A stretch of DNA of 64,000 nucleotides from Phytohabitans kaempferiae (GTDB taxonomy: Bacteria > Actinomycetota > Actinomycetes > Mycobacteriales > Micromonosporaceae): contig NZ_JBHLUH010000068.1 of assembly GCF_042433955.1 (NCBI RefSeq), positions 124,001 to 188,000 on the forward strand, in the 5' to 3' direction. The notes below the pieces were generated by a model. The model was not told the origin of the DNA, did no database searches, and was given only the letters and a program-made list of their open reading frames with translations. The translations under genes and the position numbers were made by a program. Shown piece by piece: positions 33,454 through 41,875 of this stretch; positions within the stretch are counted from its first letter, which is position 1, and each line of letters begins with the position of its first letter.

Positions 33454-34050
33454 TCAGGCGGGCACCGGATGGCCGTGGTAGCCGGCCACGTGCTCGACCA
33501 GCGCGATCAGCACGAGCTTGCCAGACTGGCGCTCGCGCACGTCGCAGAGCACCACCGGCACCTCGCGGTCGAGGTCGAGCGCCTGCCGCACGGCGTCGGC
33601 GCTGTAGCGGCGGGCGCCGTCGAAGCAGTTGACGCCGACGACGAACGGGATGCCGTGGCCCTCGAAGTAGTCGACCGAGGGAAAGCTGTCTTCGAGCCGG
33701 CGCGTGTCGGCGAGCACGACGGCACCGAGCGCGCCGTACGCCAGCTCGTCCCAGAGGAACCAGAAACGGTCCTGGCCCGGCGTGCCGAAGAGGTACACCT
33801 GAAGGTCTTCGTTGATGGTGATCCGGCCGAAGTCCATCGCCACGGTGGTGGTGCGCTTGCCCTCGACGCCGGCCAGGTTGTCGGTGCCGATGCCGGCGTG
33901 GGTGAGCACCTCCTCCGTGTGCAGTGGCCGGATCTCGCTCAGCGCGCCGACCAAAGTGGACTTGCCAGCCCCGAAACCGCCCGCGATGAGTATCTTCAGC
34001 GCGAGCGGTATCCGCCGATCGGCGTCGAGGTCAGAGTGCCCGGAGTCCAT
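33454..34050 (-). CDS. cvnD: conservon GTPase (MglA/CvnD-like)
   Basis: 198-residue Ras-like GTPase. G1 is GGFGAGKSTLV, the switch region reads TTVAMDFGRI, G3 is FGTPGQDRF (instead of DxxGQ, typical of Cvn/MglA proteins), and G4 is NCFDG in place of NKxD, which is weakened. It would act with the roadblock and DUF742 proteins encoded next to it in the conservon. Its 5' end overlaps the DUF742 gene by 20 bases. Confidence 0.93.
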   Translation of the reverse strand: MDSGHSDLDADRRIPLALKILIAGGFGAGKSTLVGALSEIRPLHTEEVLTHAGIGTDNLAGVEGKRTTTVAMDFGRITINEDLQVYLFGTPGQDRFWFLWDELAYGALGAVVLADTRRLEDSFPSVDYFEGHGIPFVVGVNCFDGARRYSADAVRQALDLDREVPVVLCDVRERQSGKLVLIALVEHVAGYHGHPVPA

Positions 34051-34420
34051 TCACCACCGCCTGGAGGACGTCGTCTTCGGGGAAGTGGGCCGCTGTGGAC
34101 GGCTCGTACATCGCGATGAGGCCAGCCGCCAGGAGGTCGCCGAGCAGCACTCGGACGACCCCGAGGACCAGGTTGAGACCGGAGGCCAGCTCGGCCACCG
34201 AGACCGGGTCTTCGGCCATCGCGAGGATCGCGCGATGCTCGGGCTGGAGGTGGGCAGCGTCCGGTGAGGTCGCCGCCTCGGGCGCCGCGAGCACGAACGC
34301 CATCAGGTCGAACCCGCCGGTCACCGGCCGCACGCGGCCGCCGGTCACCGTGTACGGACGGACTACCGGCCCGGCGTCGCCGTCGAGCCAGTCGTGCTGC
34401 CCGGAGGCCTCACCCCGCAT
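34031..34420 (-). CDS. cvnC: conservon DUF742 protein
   Basis: 129-residue DUF742 protein. RPYTVTGGRVRPV is the typical N-terminal motif, followed by an MarR-like winged-helix fold: PEHRAILAMAEDPVSVAELA then LNLVLGVVRVLLGDL. In Streptomyces CvnC takes part in the complex with CvnA-D near the membrane. It overlaps both neighbours by about 10-20 bases. Confidence 0.93.
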   Translation of the reverse strand: MRGEASGQHDWLDGDAGPVVRPYTVTGGRVRPVTGGFDLMAFVLAAPEAATSPDAAHLQPEHRAILAMAEDPVSVAELASGLNLVLGVVRVLLGDLLAAGLIAMYEPSTAAHFPEDDVLQAVVNGLRAL

Positions 34421-34832
34421 CGGAGGGCACCGTCGGATGGCGCGAGGGTGTGCTCATGTTCTGCCCCACCCTGGCGACCAGCATCGCCATCTCATATGCG
34501 ATCAAGCCAATGTCGGAGTCGATGCCGGCCAGCAGCGCCAGGCAGGCGCCCCGCCCGGCGGCCGTGACGAAGAGGTAGGCCCCCTCCATCTCGACCACGG
34601 TCTGCCGCACCGGCCCGGTCTCGAAGTGGCGGCTGGCCCCCTTGGCCAGGCTCTGGAAGCCGGCGGCCATGGCCGAGAGGTGCTCGGCGTCTTCTCGGGT
34701 CAGGCCGTGTGACGAGCCCATCAGGAGCCCGTCCGCGGAGAGCACGACGGCATGGTGCGCGGACGGCACCCGCTCGATGAGGTCATCGAGCAGCCAGTTG
34801 AGTCTGGCGGCCGGGCTGGTCGTCGACACCAC
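34410..34832 (-). CDS. cvnB: conservon roadblock/LC7 protein
   Basis: 140-residue roadblock/LC7-fold protein (MglB-like), probably a regulator of the CvnD GTPase. The core reads VLSADGLLMGSSHGL and ends with the DIGLIAYEMAMLV helix. GTG 34832 shares its last base with the kinase stop (TAGTG), so the two are translationally coupled. Confidence 0.93.
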   Translation of the reverse strand: MVSTTSPAARLNWLLDDLIERVPSAHHAVVLSADGLLMGSSHGLTREDAEHLSAMAAGFQSLAKGASRHFETGPVRQTVVEMEGAYLFVTAAGRGACLALLAGIDSDIGLIAYEMAMLVARVGQNMSTPSRHPTVPSDAG

Positions 34833-37800
34833 TACTCGTCTCCTTCCGGCTCGGCAGGTGGGGTCTTGTCCCGCTGGCTGGCGCTCGGCGCCGAGCCGGC
34901 CGCGCCGTCGGCCGGAGCTTCCGGGCCGGCGCCGTGGCCGTTGGCGGCGGCTGGTGGCTCCGGGTCGGCACCGTGGCTCGGGAACGCCTCGGCACCGGCG
35001 ACTCCGGGCTTTCGAGTGGGCAGGCTCCCACCGTCGACCTTGCGGGGCCGAAGCGCTTCGAGACCGGCGCCGCGACCGGGCCGAGCCGCGTCGTCGCCGG
35101 ACGGCGATCCGTCGCCGGCCTTGCGGCGGGGCAGGCCGCCGGCGGTCGACCGGCGGGCGGGCGGGCCGTCCACACCGGGCCGGCGGGCCGGTGGCGCCTC
35201 GGCGCCGCGCTTGCGGCGGGGCAGGCCGTCGATGGTCTCCGGGCTCTCCGCGGCCGCTCCGGCCGGGCTCCCCGCGACGGGAATCGCCGGGCTGCCTCCG
35301 GCCGGCGGCGCCACGATCGCGCCGGGCGGCGGCGTGGCGGTGCCCCGGGCGAGCGGCACGGGGTCGGCCGGCGCGTCCCGCGTGCCCCGGCGGGCGAGCG
35401 GCACGGCACCTCCCTCGCCCGGGTCGCGCCGGCTGACCCGGGCGGAGTCGATGTCGCGGGTCTCGCGGAGCGCGAGCGGCACGAAATCCGCCTCCAGCGT
35501 CTCCTGCCCCGCCGGGCCGCGACCGGCGAACGGCATCGCATCGGGCTCGGTGCGGGCGGACGGCGCGGAGGCGCCGGGCTCGCGGCGGGCGAGCGGGATC
35601 GCGTCGGCGTCGCGACGGCCACGGGCGGTGCCCGCCTGGAGCGCGGACATCGTGGCCCGCGCCTGGTCGGCGGAGCGCGGCGGCGGCTCGGCGTCAACCC
35701 GGTCGATCGTGAGCGGCCCGGCCGGCTCGGCCCGCAGCTGGGGCGCGAGGCTCGCCTGCCGGACCCGCTTGGGCAGGCCGTCCGCTCCGGCGGAGGGCGC
35801 CGCACCGGTGGACTGGTCGGGCTCGGCCGGTGGCGCGGGCACCAGCACCGGACGGGCGACCGCCTCCAGCGGCCGGCGCGTGGAGTCGACGCTCGCCAGC
35901 GAGCGGGCGCGGCGCTTGCGGGGCGGCTCGGACCCGGACGGGCCGGCCGGCAGCGCGGCCGGCTCGGGCGGCGGGGTGACCAGGTCTGGCGGCACGAGCA
36001 CGATGGCCGTGATGCCACCGTACGGCGAGCTGCGCAGCTGGATCTTCACGCCGTGGCGGGCGGCGAGCTGGGAGACCACGAAGAGACCGAGCCGCGCGCT
36101 GCTGGCCGGGTCGAAGTCGGGCGGGCGGCTCAGCTTGCGGTTGGCCTCGCCGAGCACCTCCGGCGTCATGCCCAGCCCGCGGTCTTCGATCTCGATGGCG
36201 TAGCCGTTGGGCAGCGTGGCACCGGAGACGTGCACCTTCGTCTCCGGCGGGGAGTACGACGTCGCGTTCTCGATCAGCTCGGCGAGCAGGTGGATCATGT
36301 CGCCGACCGCGCGGCCGGCGATGTCGGCGGGCTCGATCTTCGTGATCGAGACGCGCGCGTAATCCTCCACTTCGGACACCGCGCCGCGGATCACGTCGAT
36401 CACGCCGATCGGGTTGCGCCAGCCCCGGCCCGGTGCCGAGCCGGCGAGGATGACCAGGTCTTCGGCGTGCCGCCGCATGCGCGTGGCGAGGTGGTCGACG
36501 CGGAAGAGGTTTTCCAGCTCGTCGGGGTCGGTGCTGCGTCGCTCCATCGAGTCGAGGAGCGCGAGCTGGCGGTGGAGCAGTGCCTGGCTGCGCCGGGCGA
36601 TGTTGAGGAACACCTCGTTGAAGCCCTGCCGCAGCGTGGCCTCGTCGACCGCGGCCTGCACCGCCGTGCGCTGCGCCTCGGTGAACGCCCGGCCGAGCTG
36701 GCCGATCTCGTCGCTGCCGTACTCCAGCGGGGGCGCCTCCTCGGCGACGTCGACCTCCTCGCCGCGGCGCAACCGGGCGACCACGGCGGGCAGCCGCCGG
36801 TCGGCGAGATCCATCGCGCTCTCCCGCAGCCCGGTGAGGCGCCGGATCAGCGAACGCCCCACGCGCAACGAGATCAGCAGCGAGAGCGCGATCGCGGCGA
36901 GGCCGAGCAGGCCGGCGAGGGCGAGCCGGAGCAGCACGCCGACCGCGACCGGGCCGGCCCGGTCGGCGAGCGCGTCGGAGCTGGCCATCTCGAACTCGCG
37001 GAGCTGGAGGATGGCCGGCTCGTACGCGCTCTGCCACGCCCCCGCGTTGACCGGAACGGGCTGGCCGTCGCGCCCCTGCGCGATCACGCGGTCTTCGAAC
37101 GCGCGGAGCTGGCTGAACGCCTCGCCCTCGGTCATCCGCTGGTAGGCGACCCGCTCGACGTCGGGCAGGGCGGGCAGCGCCTGGGCGAAGAGGTAGCGGT
37201 GGGCGCCGATGATCTGCACGAGCTGGGCGTGCTCGCCACCGGAGAACCGACCTGCCGCGAACGCGCCGGCGAGCAGCGCGTCGGACTGCCCGAGCACCTC
37301 GCGGGCACGGCCGAGCGCGGTGATCGCCCGTGCCTCGCGGTTGAGGTCGTCGTCGTCGACGTCGGCGGTGATCTCGAAGACCCGGAACGCGCCGTCGACC
37401 ACGCCGGTGTAGAGGCCGAGCGCGCCGGCCTGGTCCATCTCCCGCCGGTCGATGAAGCCGCGGCCGGTGGGCAGCAGGTCGAGCGAGGTGAAGAGCTGGT
37501 CGAGGTGGACGCCGAGCCGCCCGCCCGCGGTGTCGCGCAGGTCGGGGCTGCTGGCGCGGCGACGGAACTCGGCGACCGCGGCGTCGGTGCGGTCGCGCTG
37601 CTCGCCCAGTGCCGGCAGCGCGCCCTTGCCGGCGAGGTAGACCAGCGAGAGGCGCCGCTCGCGTTGCAGCTCGGCGACCATCGACTCGCCGGGGCGGCCC
37701 ACCTCGTCGAGGAGCGACTGGGCCGCGAGCAGGTTCAACGCCGGGCCGACGGTCAGTGTCGTGGTGAATATCCAGAGCGCCAGAAGGGCGGCGAGGGGCA

Positions 37801-37852
37801 CGGTGACCAGGGCGATAATCTTCGCGCGGATCGACCAGTTGCCTGTATTCAT
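34832..37852 (-). CDS. cvnA: conservon sensor histidine kinase-like protein
   Basis: 1006 residues. One N-terminal helix (IIALVTVPLAALLALWIF), an extracellular nitrate/nitrite-sensing (NIT) domain (about 50-300), a second helix near 330, HAMP, a dimerisation region (LLHRQLALLDSMERRS) and an HATPase domain with ENATSYSPPET (about 530) and DRGLGM. There is no clear H-box His, as in other Cvn kinases. The last ~360 residues are low-complexity Pro/Arg/Ala, with repeated LARR elements and no fold. ATG 37852 is chosen because it opens the signal anchor; a GAGG lies before it. First gene of the four-gene conservon. Confidence 0.92.
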   Translation of the reverse strand: MNTGNWSIRAKIIALVTVPLAALLALWIFTTTLTVGPALNLLAAQSLLDEVGRPGESMVAELQRERRLSLVYLAGKGALPALGEQRDRTDAAVAEFRRRASSPDLRDTAGGRLGVHLDQLFTSLDLLPTGRGFIDRREMDQAGALGLYTGVVDGAFRVFEITADVDDDDLNREARAITALGRAREVLGQSDALLAGAFAAGRFSGGEHAQLVQIIGAHRYLFAQALPALPDVERVAYQRMTEGEAFSQLRAFEDRVIAQGRDGQPVPVNAGAWQSAYEPAILQLREFEMASSDALADRAGPVAVGVLLRLALAGLLGLAAIALSLLISLRVGRSLIRRLTGLRESAMDLADRRLPAVVARLRRGEEVDVAEEAPPLEYGSDEIGQLGRAFTEAQRTAVQAAVDEATLRQGFNEVFLNIARRSQALLHRQLALLDSMERRSTDPDELENLFRVDHLATRMRRHAEDLVILAGSAPGRGWRNPIGVIDVIRGAVSEVEDYARVSITKIEPADIAGRAVGDMIHLLAELIENATSYSPPETKVHVSGATLPNGYAIEIEDRGLGMTPEVLGEANRKLSRPPDFDPASSARLGLFVVSQLAARHGVKIQLRSSPYGGITAIVLVPPDLVTPPPEPAALPAGPSGSEPPRKRRARSLASVDSTRRPLEAVARPVLVPAPPAEPDQSTGAAPSAGADGLPKRVRQASLAPQLRAEPAGPLTIDRVDAEPPPRSADQARATMSALQAGTARGRRDADAIPLARREPGASAPSARTEPDAMPFAGRGPAGQETLEADFVPLALRETRDIDSARVSRRDPGEGGAVPLARRGTRDAPADPVPLARGTATPPPGAIVAPPAGGSPAIPVAGSPAGAAAESPETIDGLPRRKRGAEAPPARRPGVDGPPARRSTAGGLPRRKAGDGSPSGDDAARPGRGAGLEALRPRKVDGGSLPTRKPGVAGAEAFPSHGADPEPPAAANGHGAGPEAPADGAAGSAPSASQRDKTPPAEPEGDE

Positions 37853-38215
37853 GAGACCTCGCCGATCGGGGTGCGGTACGGCAGCCTTCGGCAGGATACA
37901 TTGCCGCCGCAAGTATCAAGGCGCCCTTCTCACGCGAAAAGGGGCGCCTTGATCGATACGTTAACCGGCTCCGGCGCCGATTCCAAGACCCCTTTTCGTA
38001 GTCGTGGCCGCACAACATCCGCCACATGTGCACCGACCCAGATCGAGGGCGTTGTCACTCCTGATCCGGCCGTTCGGCTTCCACCACACATATTCGCCAC
38101 CATCGATGGACGATCATCCCTGACGCTCACCTTATCTGGAATCAATCCAGTTAAGGCGCTGAGTTTTTCGTCGCGGGGGGATTGTCGATCATGGTTGAGC
38201 GGGAACTACCACCTC
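37853..38215. other. divergent intergenic region between conservon and 38216 gene
   Basis: 363 bases without a convincing ORF. It is AT-richer than the neighbours and contains a 10-bp hairpin (CAAGGCGCCC with GGGCGCCTTG, 37917-37951) in the leader of the kinase gene, 65 bases upstream of its start, flanked by a weaker GTAT/ATAC pairing. The rest presumably holds two divergent promoters; I can fix no clear -10/-35 pair. Confidence 0.5.
37917..37951 (-). terminator. hairpin in the conservon leader
   Basis: CAAGGCGCCC (37917-37926) pairs with GGGCGCCTTG (37942-37951) over 10 bp, with a 15-base loop rich in A and C. In the kinase leader it could act as an attenuator or protein-binding site. Which direction it serves is not clear. 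Confidence 0.45.
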
Positions 38216-38815
38216 ATGTCAGCCACGCAGATCGTTGTCACACTCATCGTCGTCATCGCGGTACTCGCCGCCGCGGGCGCCGGCTGGATGTCGTACCGCC
38301 GGTGGTCGCTGCGGCACCGGTTCGGCCCCGAGTACGACCGCCTCGTCGCCGAGCGCGAGGGTCGGGCGGCTGCCGAGCGCGAGCTGCGCGAGCGCGAGCG
38401 CCGCCACGCCGAACTTGACCGCAGGCCGCTCAGCCCCGAGTCCCGCGCGCGGTACGCCGCCGAGTGGGAGGAGATCCAGATCCGCTTCGTGGAGTCGCCG
38501 GTCGAGGCCGTGAACGCCGCCGAAGACCTGGTCAGCCGCATGGCCACCGAGCGCGGCTACCCGGCGGGCGACTTCGAGGAGCAGGCCGCGTACCTCTCCG
38601 TCGAGCACGCCCGCTCGCTCAAGCACTACCGGGACGCGCACGCGGTGCGCGAGTCGCTGGACCGCGGCGAGGGCGACACCGAGCAGCTCCGCGAGGCGCT
38701 CGTGCACTACCGGGAGATGGTCACCGAGCTGCTCGGTCACGAGGGGGTGCCGACCCCCCGCCGGCACCACGCCGAGCCCATGCGGGCCACCGAACGCTAC
38801 GAGACCAACCGGTGA
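38216..38815 (+). CDS. membrane-anchored coiled-coil protein with RxxxWxxxQxRFV domain
   Basis: 199 residues. One N-terminal helix (IVVTLIVVIAVLAAAGAGWM) is followed by a strongly charged coiled coil (GRAAAERELRERERRHAELD). A C-terminal domain reads RYAAEWEEIQIRFVESPVEA with a second helix ending in ALVHYREMVTELLG. The same domain recurs in the next gene. I do not recognise a named family; its function is unknown. ATG 38216 is chosen as the start of the membrane helix. Confidence 0.7.
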   Translation: MSATQIVVTLIVVIAVLAAAGAGWMSYRRWSLRHRFGPEYDRLVAEREGRAAAERELRERERRHAELDRRPLSPESRARYAAEWEEIQIRFVESPVEAVNAAEDLVSRMATERGYPAGDFEEQAAYLSVEHARSLKHYRDAHAVRESLDRGEGDTEQLREALVHYREMVTELLGHEGVPTPRRHHAEPMRATERYETNR

Positions 38816-38829
38816 GGGAGGCGCACACC

Positions 38830-39681
38830 ATGGCGAAGCAGAAGGCACCGCAGTACACCCCGACCGAGCCGCCCGAGCGGGTCGCGTCCGCGCCCGTACC
38901 CGTGCCGCACCACGCCGACGACGCCGACCGGAACGACGCCCGCCGCGACGCGGCCGAGGACGTCACCGACCGCGTCCCCGGCGACGCGCTGGACGACCGC
39001 GGCACGTTCCAGGACCCGGTGCTGGCCGGCGAACGCGGCGACCCGGACGACCTGACCGCGGTGACCCGGGCCGGCACGCCCGAGTACCACGAGCCGGAAC
39101 CGCAGCGGACCGCGTTCGGCGCGGCCACCGTCGGGGGCGCGGCCGCCGCGGCGGCTCAGGCGGGCCCGTCCCACGAGGTCCACGACCGCGCCGAGGCGAA
39201 GGACGCCACCGGTGACCAGGTCGACCTGGCCGCCGGTACCAGCGGGGAAGCCGACCACAACGGCCGGCATGTACGCGACGAGCTGACGGCGGAGCGCACC
39301 GCCGCGTTCGACGCCGACGCGGACCGGGCCGACGCGGAGCGCACGCTCGGCGGGCCGAGTGACCTGCCCGAGACCACGCCCGCCGCGAACCTGCCGGCGG
39401 AGACGACCGGCATCGAGGAGCCGATCGCCGGGCTCTGGGGCGAGGGGACCGCGCAGGGCTACCGCGACCGGTGGCGCGAGGTCCAGTTCCGCTTCGTCGA
39501 CGACCCGCCGGCCGCCGCCCGCGAGGCCAACCTGCTGGTCGAGGAGGCCGTCGGCGCCCTCACCGCCGAGCTGTCCCGGCAGAAGGAGGCACTCGGTGCC
39601 GGGTCCGGTGACGACACCGAGGAACTGCGCGCCGTCGTCCGCCGCCACCGCGACTTCCTGGACCGGCTCCTCGGCCTGTAG
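38830..39681 (+). CDS. acidic protein with C-terminal domain shared with neighbour
   Basis: 283 residues, no membrane helix. Residues 1-190 are low-complexity Asp/Ala/Glu/Arg. The C-terminal ~90 residues (YRDRWREVQFRFVDDPPAAA to VVRRHRDFLDRLLGL) repeat the domain of the preceding protein: R-x(3)-W-x(2)-(V/I)Q-x-RFV and a final heptad-like helix. The two genes are 14 bases apart and almost certainly one operon. Function unknown; the pair may form a membrane/cytoplasm complex. ATG 38830. Confidence 0.7.
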   Translation: MAKQKAPQYTPTEPPERVASAPVPVPHHADDADRNDARRDAAEDVTDRVPGDALDDRGTFQDPVLAGERGDPDDLTAVTRAGTPEYHEPEPQRTAFGAATVGGAAAAAAQAGPSHEVHDRAEAKDATGDQVDLAAGTSGEADHNGRHVRDELTAERTAAFDADADRADAERTLGGPSDLPETTPAANLPAETTGIEEPIAGLWGEGTAQGYRDRWREVQFRFVDDPPAAAREANLLVEEAVGALTAELSRQKEALGAGSGDDTEELRAVVRRHRDFLDRLLGL

Positions 39682-39763
39682 AGGGCTGAACAAGTCCATT
39701 CGCGGCCCGCGGCCGCGCGGATTGGTCGATGCGACCTATCTGACAGCGGGCAGTCCATCGAGC

Positions 39764-39817
39764 ATCGGGGTTCCGAACGCCTGGCATCACCTCGCACCGG
39801 GCGGAAGGAACCCCGAT
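39764..39817 (+). promoter_or_regulatory. hairpin sequestering the DUF4331 ribosome-binding site
   Basis: ATCGGGGTTCC (39764-39774) and GGAACCCCGAT (39807-39817) are perfectly complementary over 11 bp, closed by a 32-base loop. The 3' arm contains half of the GGAAGGAA Shine-Dalgarno and runs into the first two bases of the ATG at 39816. Translation of the DUF4331 gene would be blocked unless the stem opens, so a thermosensor, ligand-binding leader or a repressor operator are all possible. Confidence 0.7.
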
Positions 39818-41456
39818 GTCCATACGTACCCGAATCGCGGCACGCCGCGGCGCGGCCGCGCTCGCGGCGATGGCCGTGCTCGGCGGTGCCGGGCTCTACG
39901 GCCTCGGCCCGAGCGGCGCCACCGCCTCCAGCCACCGTGAGGCGCCGCTGGTCGCGGCCGACCCGGCCGTCGACAACACCGACCTGTACGCGTTCGTCAG
40001 CCCGGACCGGCCGGACCACGTCAGGTTCGTGGCGAACTGGATCCCCTTCGAGGAGCCCAACGGCGGGCCGAACTTCTACCCGTTCGCGACGGACGCCGCG
40101 TACAACATCAACGTCGACAACGACGGCGACGCGAAGCCGGACGCGATCTTCCGGTGGAAGTTCAGGACGATCGACAAGCGGGGCACCGGCACCTTCCTCT
40201 ACAACAACGGACCGGTCGAGTCGCTCGACGACGAGAACCTGCTGGTACGCCAGACGTACACGCTGGAGTCCTCGTTCGACGGCAAGCCCTTCAAGACCCG
40301 GGTCAGCAACGGTCCGGTGGCCCCCTCCCGGGTCGGCCCGGCGTCCATGCCGGACTACGCGAAGCTGCGCGACCAGGCGGCGATCCAACTGCCCGGCGGC
40401 TGGAAGATCTTCGCCGGCCAGGCGGACGACCCGTTCTTCCTCGACCTGCGCGTCTTCGACCTGCTGTACGGCGGTGACCTGAGCGAGACCGGGCAGGACA
40501 CGCTCGCCGGCTACAACGTCAACACGATCGTGCTCCAGGTGCCGTTCAAGGACGTGGCGCTGAACGGCGACGCGAAGCGCAACCCCAACATCGGCGTCTG
40601 GACCACCACCGACCGGCCGCGCGTACGGATCACCGGCGGCGGCTCGTCGGGCGACCGCGTGCAGGTCTCCCGTCTCGGCAACCCGCTGGTCAACGAGGTG
40701 GTCGTACCGGCCGGGCTGAAGGACGCGTTCAACGCCTCCCGCCCCGACCAGGACGCCAACAACCCCACCATCGTCAAGCGGGTCACCGACCCCGAGGTGC
40801 CGCGGCTGATCGAGAAGATCTACGGCATCCCGGCCCCGCCGGCGCCCCGCGACGACCTGGTGGAGATCTTCCTGACCGGCATCACCACCAAGGCCGGTGG
40901 GCCGATCAAGGCGGACCTCAACTCGCAGCTCGACAACATGGACGTCGACCCGAAGCGGTTCGTCCCCTCCGAGCAACTGCGGCTCAACCTGTCGGTGCCG
41001 GTCACCGCGGAGCCCAACCGGCTCGGCGTACTCGCCGGCGACCTCCAGGGCTTCCCGAACGGGCGGCGGCTCACCGACGACGTGGTCGACATCGAGGTGC
41101 AGGCGCTCGTGGGCGCGGCGCAGACCGGCAAGATCGTGGACGCGCTCGCCGCTGGTGACCAGGTGGACGCCAACGACCAGCAGTTCGGCGGCACGTTCCC
41201 GTACCTCGCACTGCCCAACGGCGTCGGCGTCAACACCGGTGGCGGCGGCGTGGGCCCGGCCGCCGGTGGCTCCGCTCCGGGCGGTCCTGACCTGACTCCG
41301 GCCGGGTTCGCCAGCCGGTCCGACGGGGGTACGCCGGCCACCATCGCGGCGGCAGCCGTGGGGGTCGCGACGAGCGCGGGCCTCGGCCTGCTGGTCCTCG
41401 CCCTGCTGTGGCGGCGCCGGGTCCGGCTCGCGGGCCAGCGCACTCAGCGGTTCTGA
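39816..41456 (+). CDS. DUF4331 secreted protein with C-terminal anchor
   Basis: 546-residue exported protein of the DUF4331 family. The signal peptide (AAALAAMAVLGGAGLYGLG) is followed by the family's start SSHREAPLVAADPAVDNTDL, in which His and Asp residues line up with a possible metal site, then several Asp/Asn-rich strand repeats. A C-terminal helix (AAVGVATSAGLGLLVLALLW) with an RRRVR stop-transfer tail anchors it to the membrane. Function is unknown; in actinobacteria it usually precedes a TPR gene and a nickel transporter, as here. Its start is buried in the hairpin at 39764. Confidence 0.88.
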   Translation: MSIRTRIAARRGAAALAAMAVLGGAGLYGLGPSGATASSHREAPLVAADPAVDNTDLYAFVSPDRPDHVRFVANWIPFEEPNGGPNFYPFATDAAYNINVDNDGDAKPDAIFRWKFRTIDKRGTGTFLYNNGPVESLDDENLLVRQTYTLESSFDGKPFKTRVSNGPVAPSRVGPASMPDYAKLRDQAAIQLPGGWKIFAGQADDPFFLDLRVFDLLYGGDLSETGQDTLAGYNVNTIVLQVPFKDVALNGDAKRNPNIGVWTTTDRPRVRITGGGSSGDRVQVSRLGNPLVNEVVVPAGLKDAFNASRPDQDANNPTIVKRVTDPEVPRLIEKIYGIPAPPAPRDDLVEIFLTGITTKAGGPIKADLNSQLDNMDVDPKRFVPSEQLRLNLSVPVTAEPNRLGVLAGDLQGFPNGRRLTDDVVDIEVQALVGAAQTGKIVDALAAGDQVDANDQQFGGTFPYLALPNGVGVNTGGGGVGPAAGGSAPGGPDLTPAGFASRSDGGTPATIAAAAVGVATSAGLGLLVLALLWRRRVRLAGQRTQRF

Positions 41457-41516
41457 TCTCTCGTCCCGGGGCGCGCCGCCACGGCGCGGCGCGCCCCTCT
41501 GATCGGAGGCTCACCA

Positions 41517-41875
41517 ATGCGTCGCAGAGTTGTCGTCGCGGGCGTCGCGGTCGCCATCGGGCTGACCGCCGTGGCAGCGGTCCTCGCCCCGGCCGGCGCC
41601 CCGCCCGCGGTCCCGCCCGCCATGGCCGCCCAGCCGGCCGACCCGATCTCCCGGGCGCAGGAGCGGCTCCGCCTCGTACCCGGCGACTGGCGCACCTGGG
41701 CGGCGCCCGGTCCGCGTTGTACGCGTACCACCTGGGCGTGATCGAGCTGGGTCTGGGCCGCACCGGCGCGGCCAGGGCCGGCCTGGCGACGGCGCTGCGC
41801 CTCAACCCGCACTTCTCCCCCACGGACGCGCCGCTGGCGCGCAACCTGCTCGCGAGCCCGGAGGTCTACCGATGA
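41517..41875 (+). pseudogene. TPR protein gene with internal deletion and frameshift
   Basis: The first ~60 codons from ATG 41517 give an exported or anchored TPR protein start (signal-like helix, then ISRAQERLRLVPGDWRTWAA). After about base 41700 that frame degenerates into CTRTTWA-stop, whereas the +1 frame continues with GGARSALYAYHLGVIELGLG and LNPHFSPTDAPLARNLLASP, which is the known C-terminus of the same family. The middle (several TPR repeats, perhaps 300 residues) is missing and the ends are out of frame, so no full protein can be made. The C-terminal stop still overlaps the nickel transporter start (ATGA). Confidence 0.85.

Noticed and set aside
34934..38815. 1293-codon plus-strand frame containing the 38216 gene
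   Set aside because: Only the last 199 codons, from ATG 38216, make a sensible protein. The rest is antisense to the conservon kinase.
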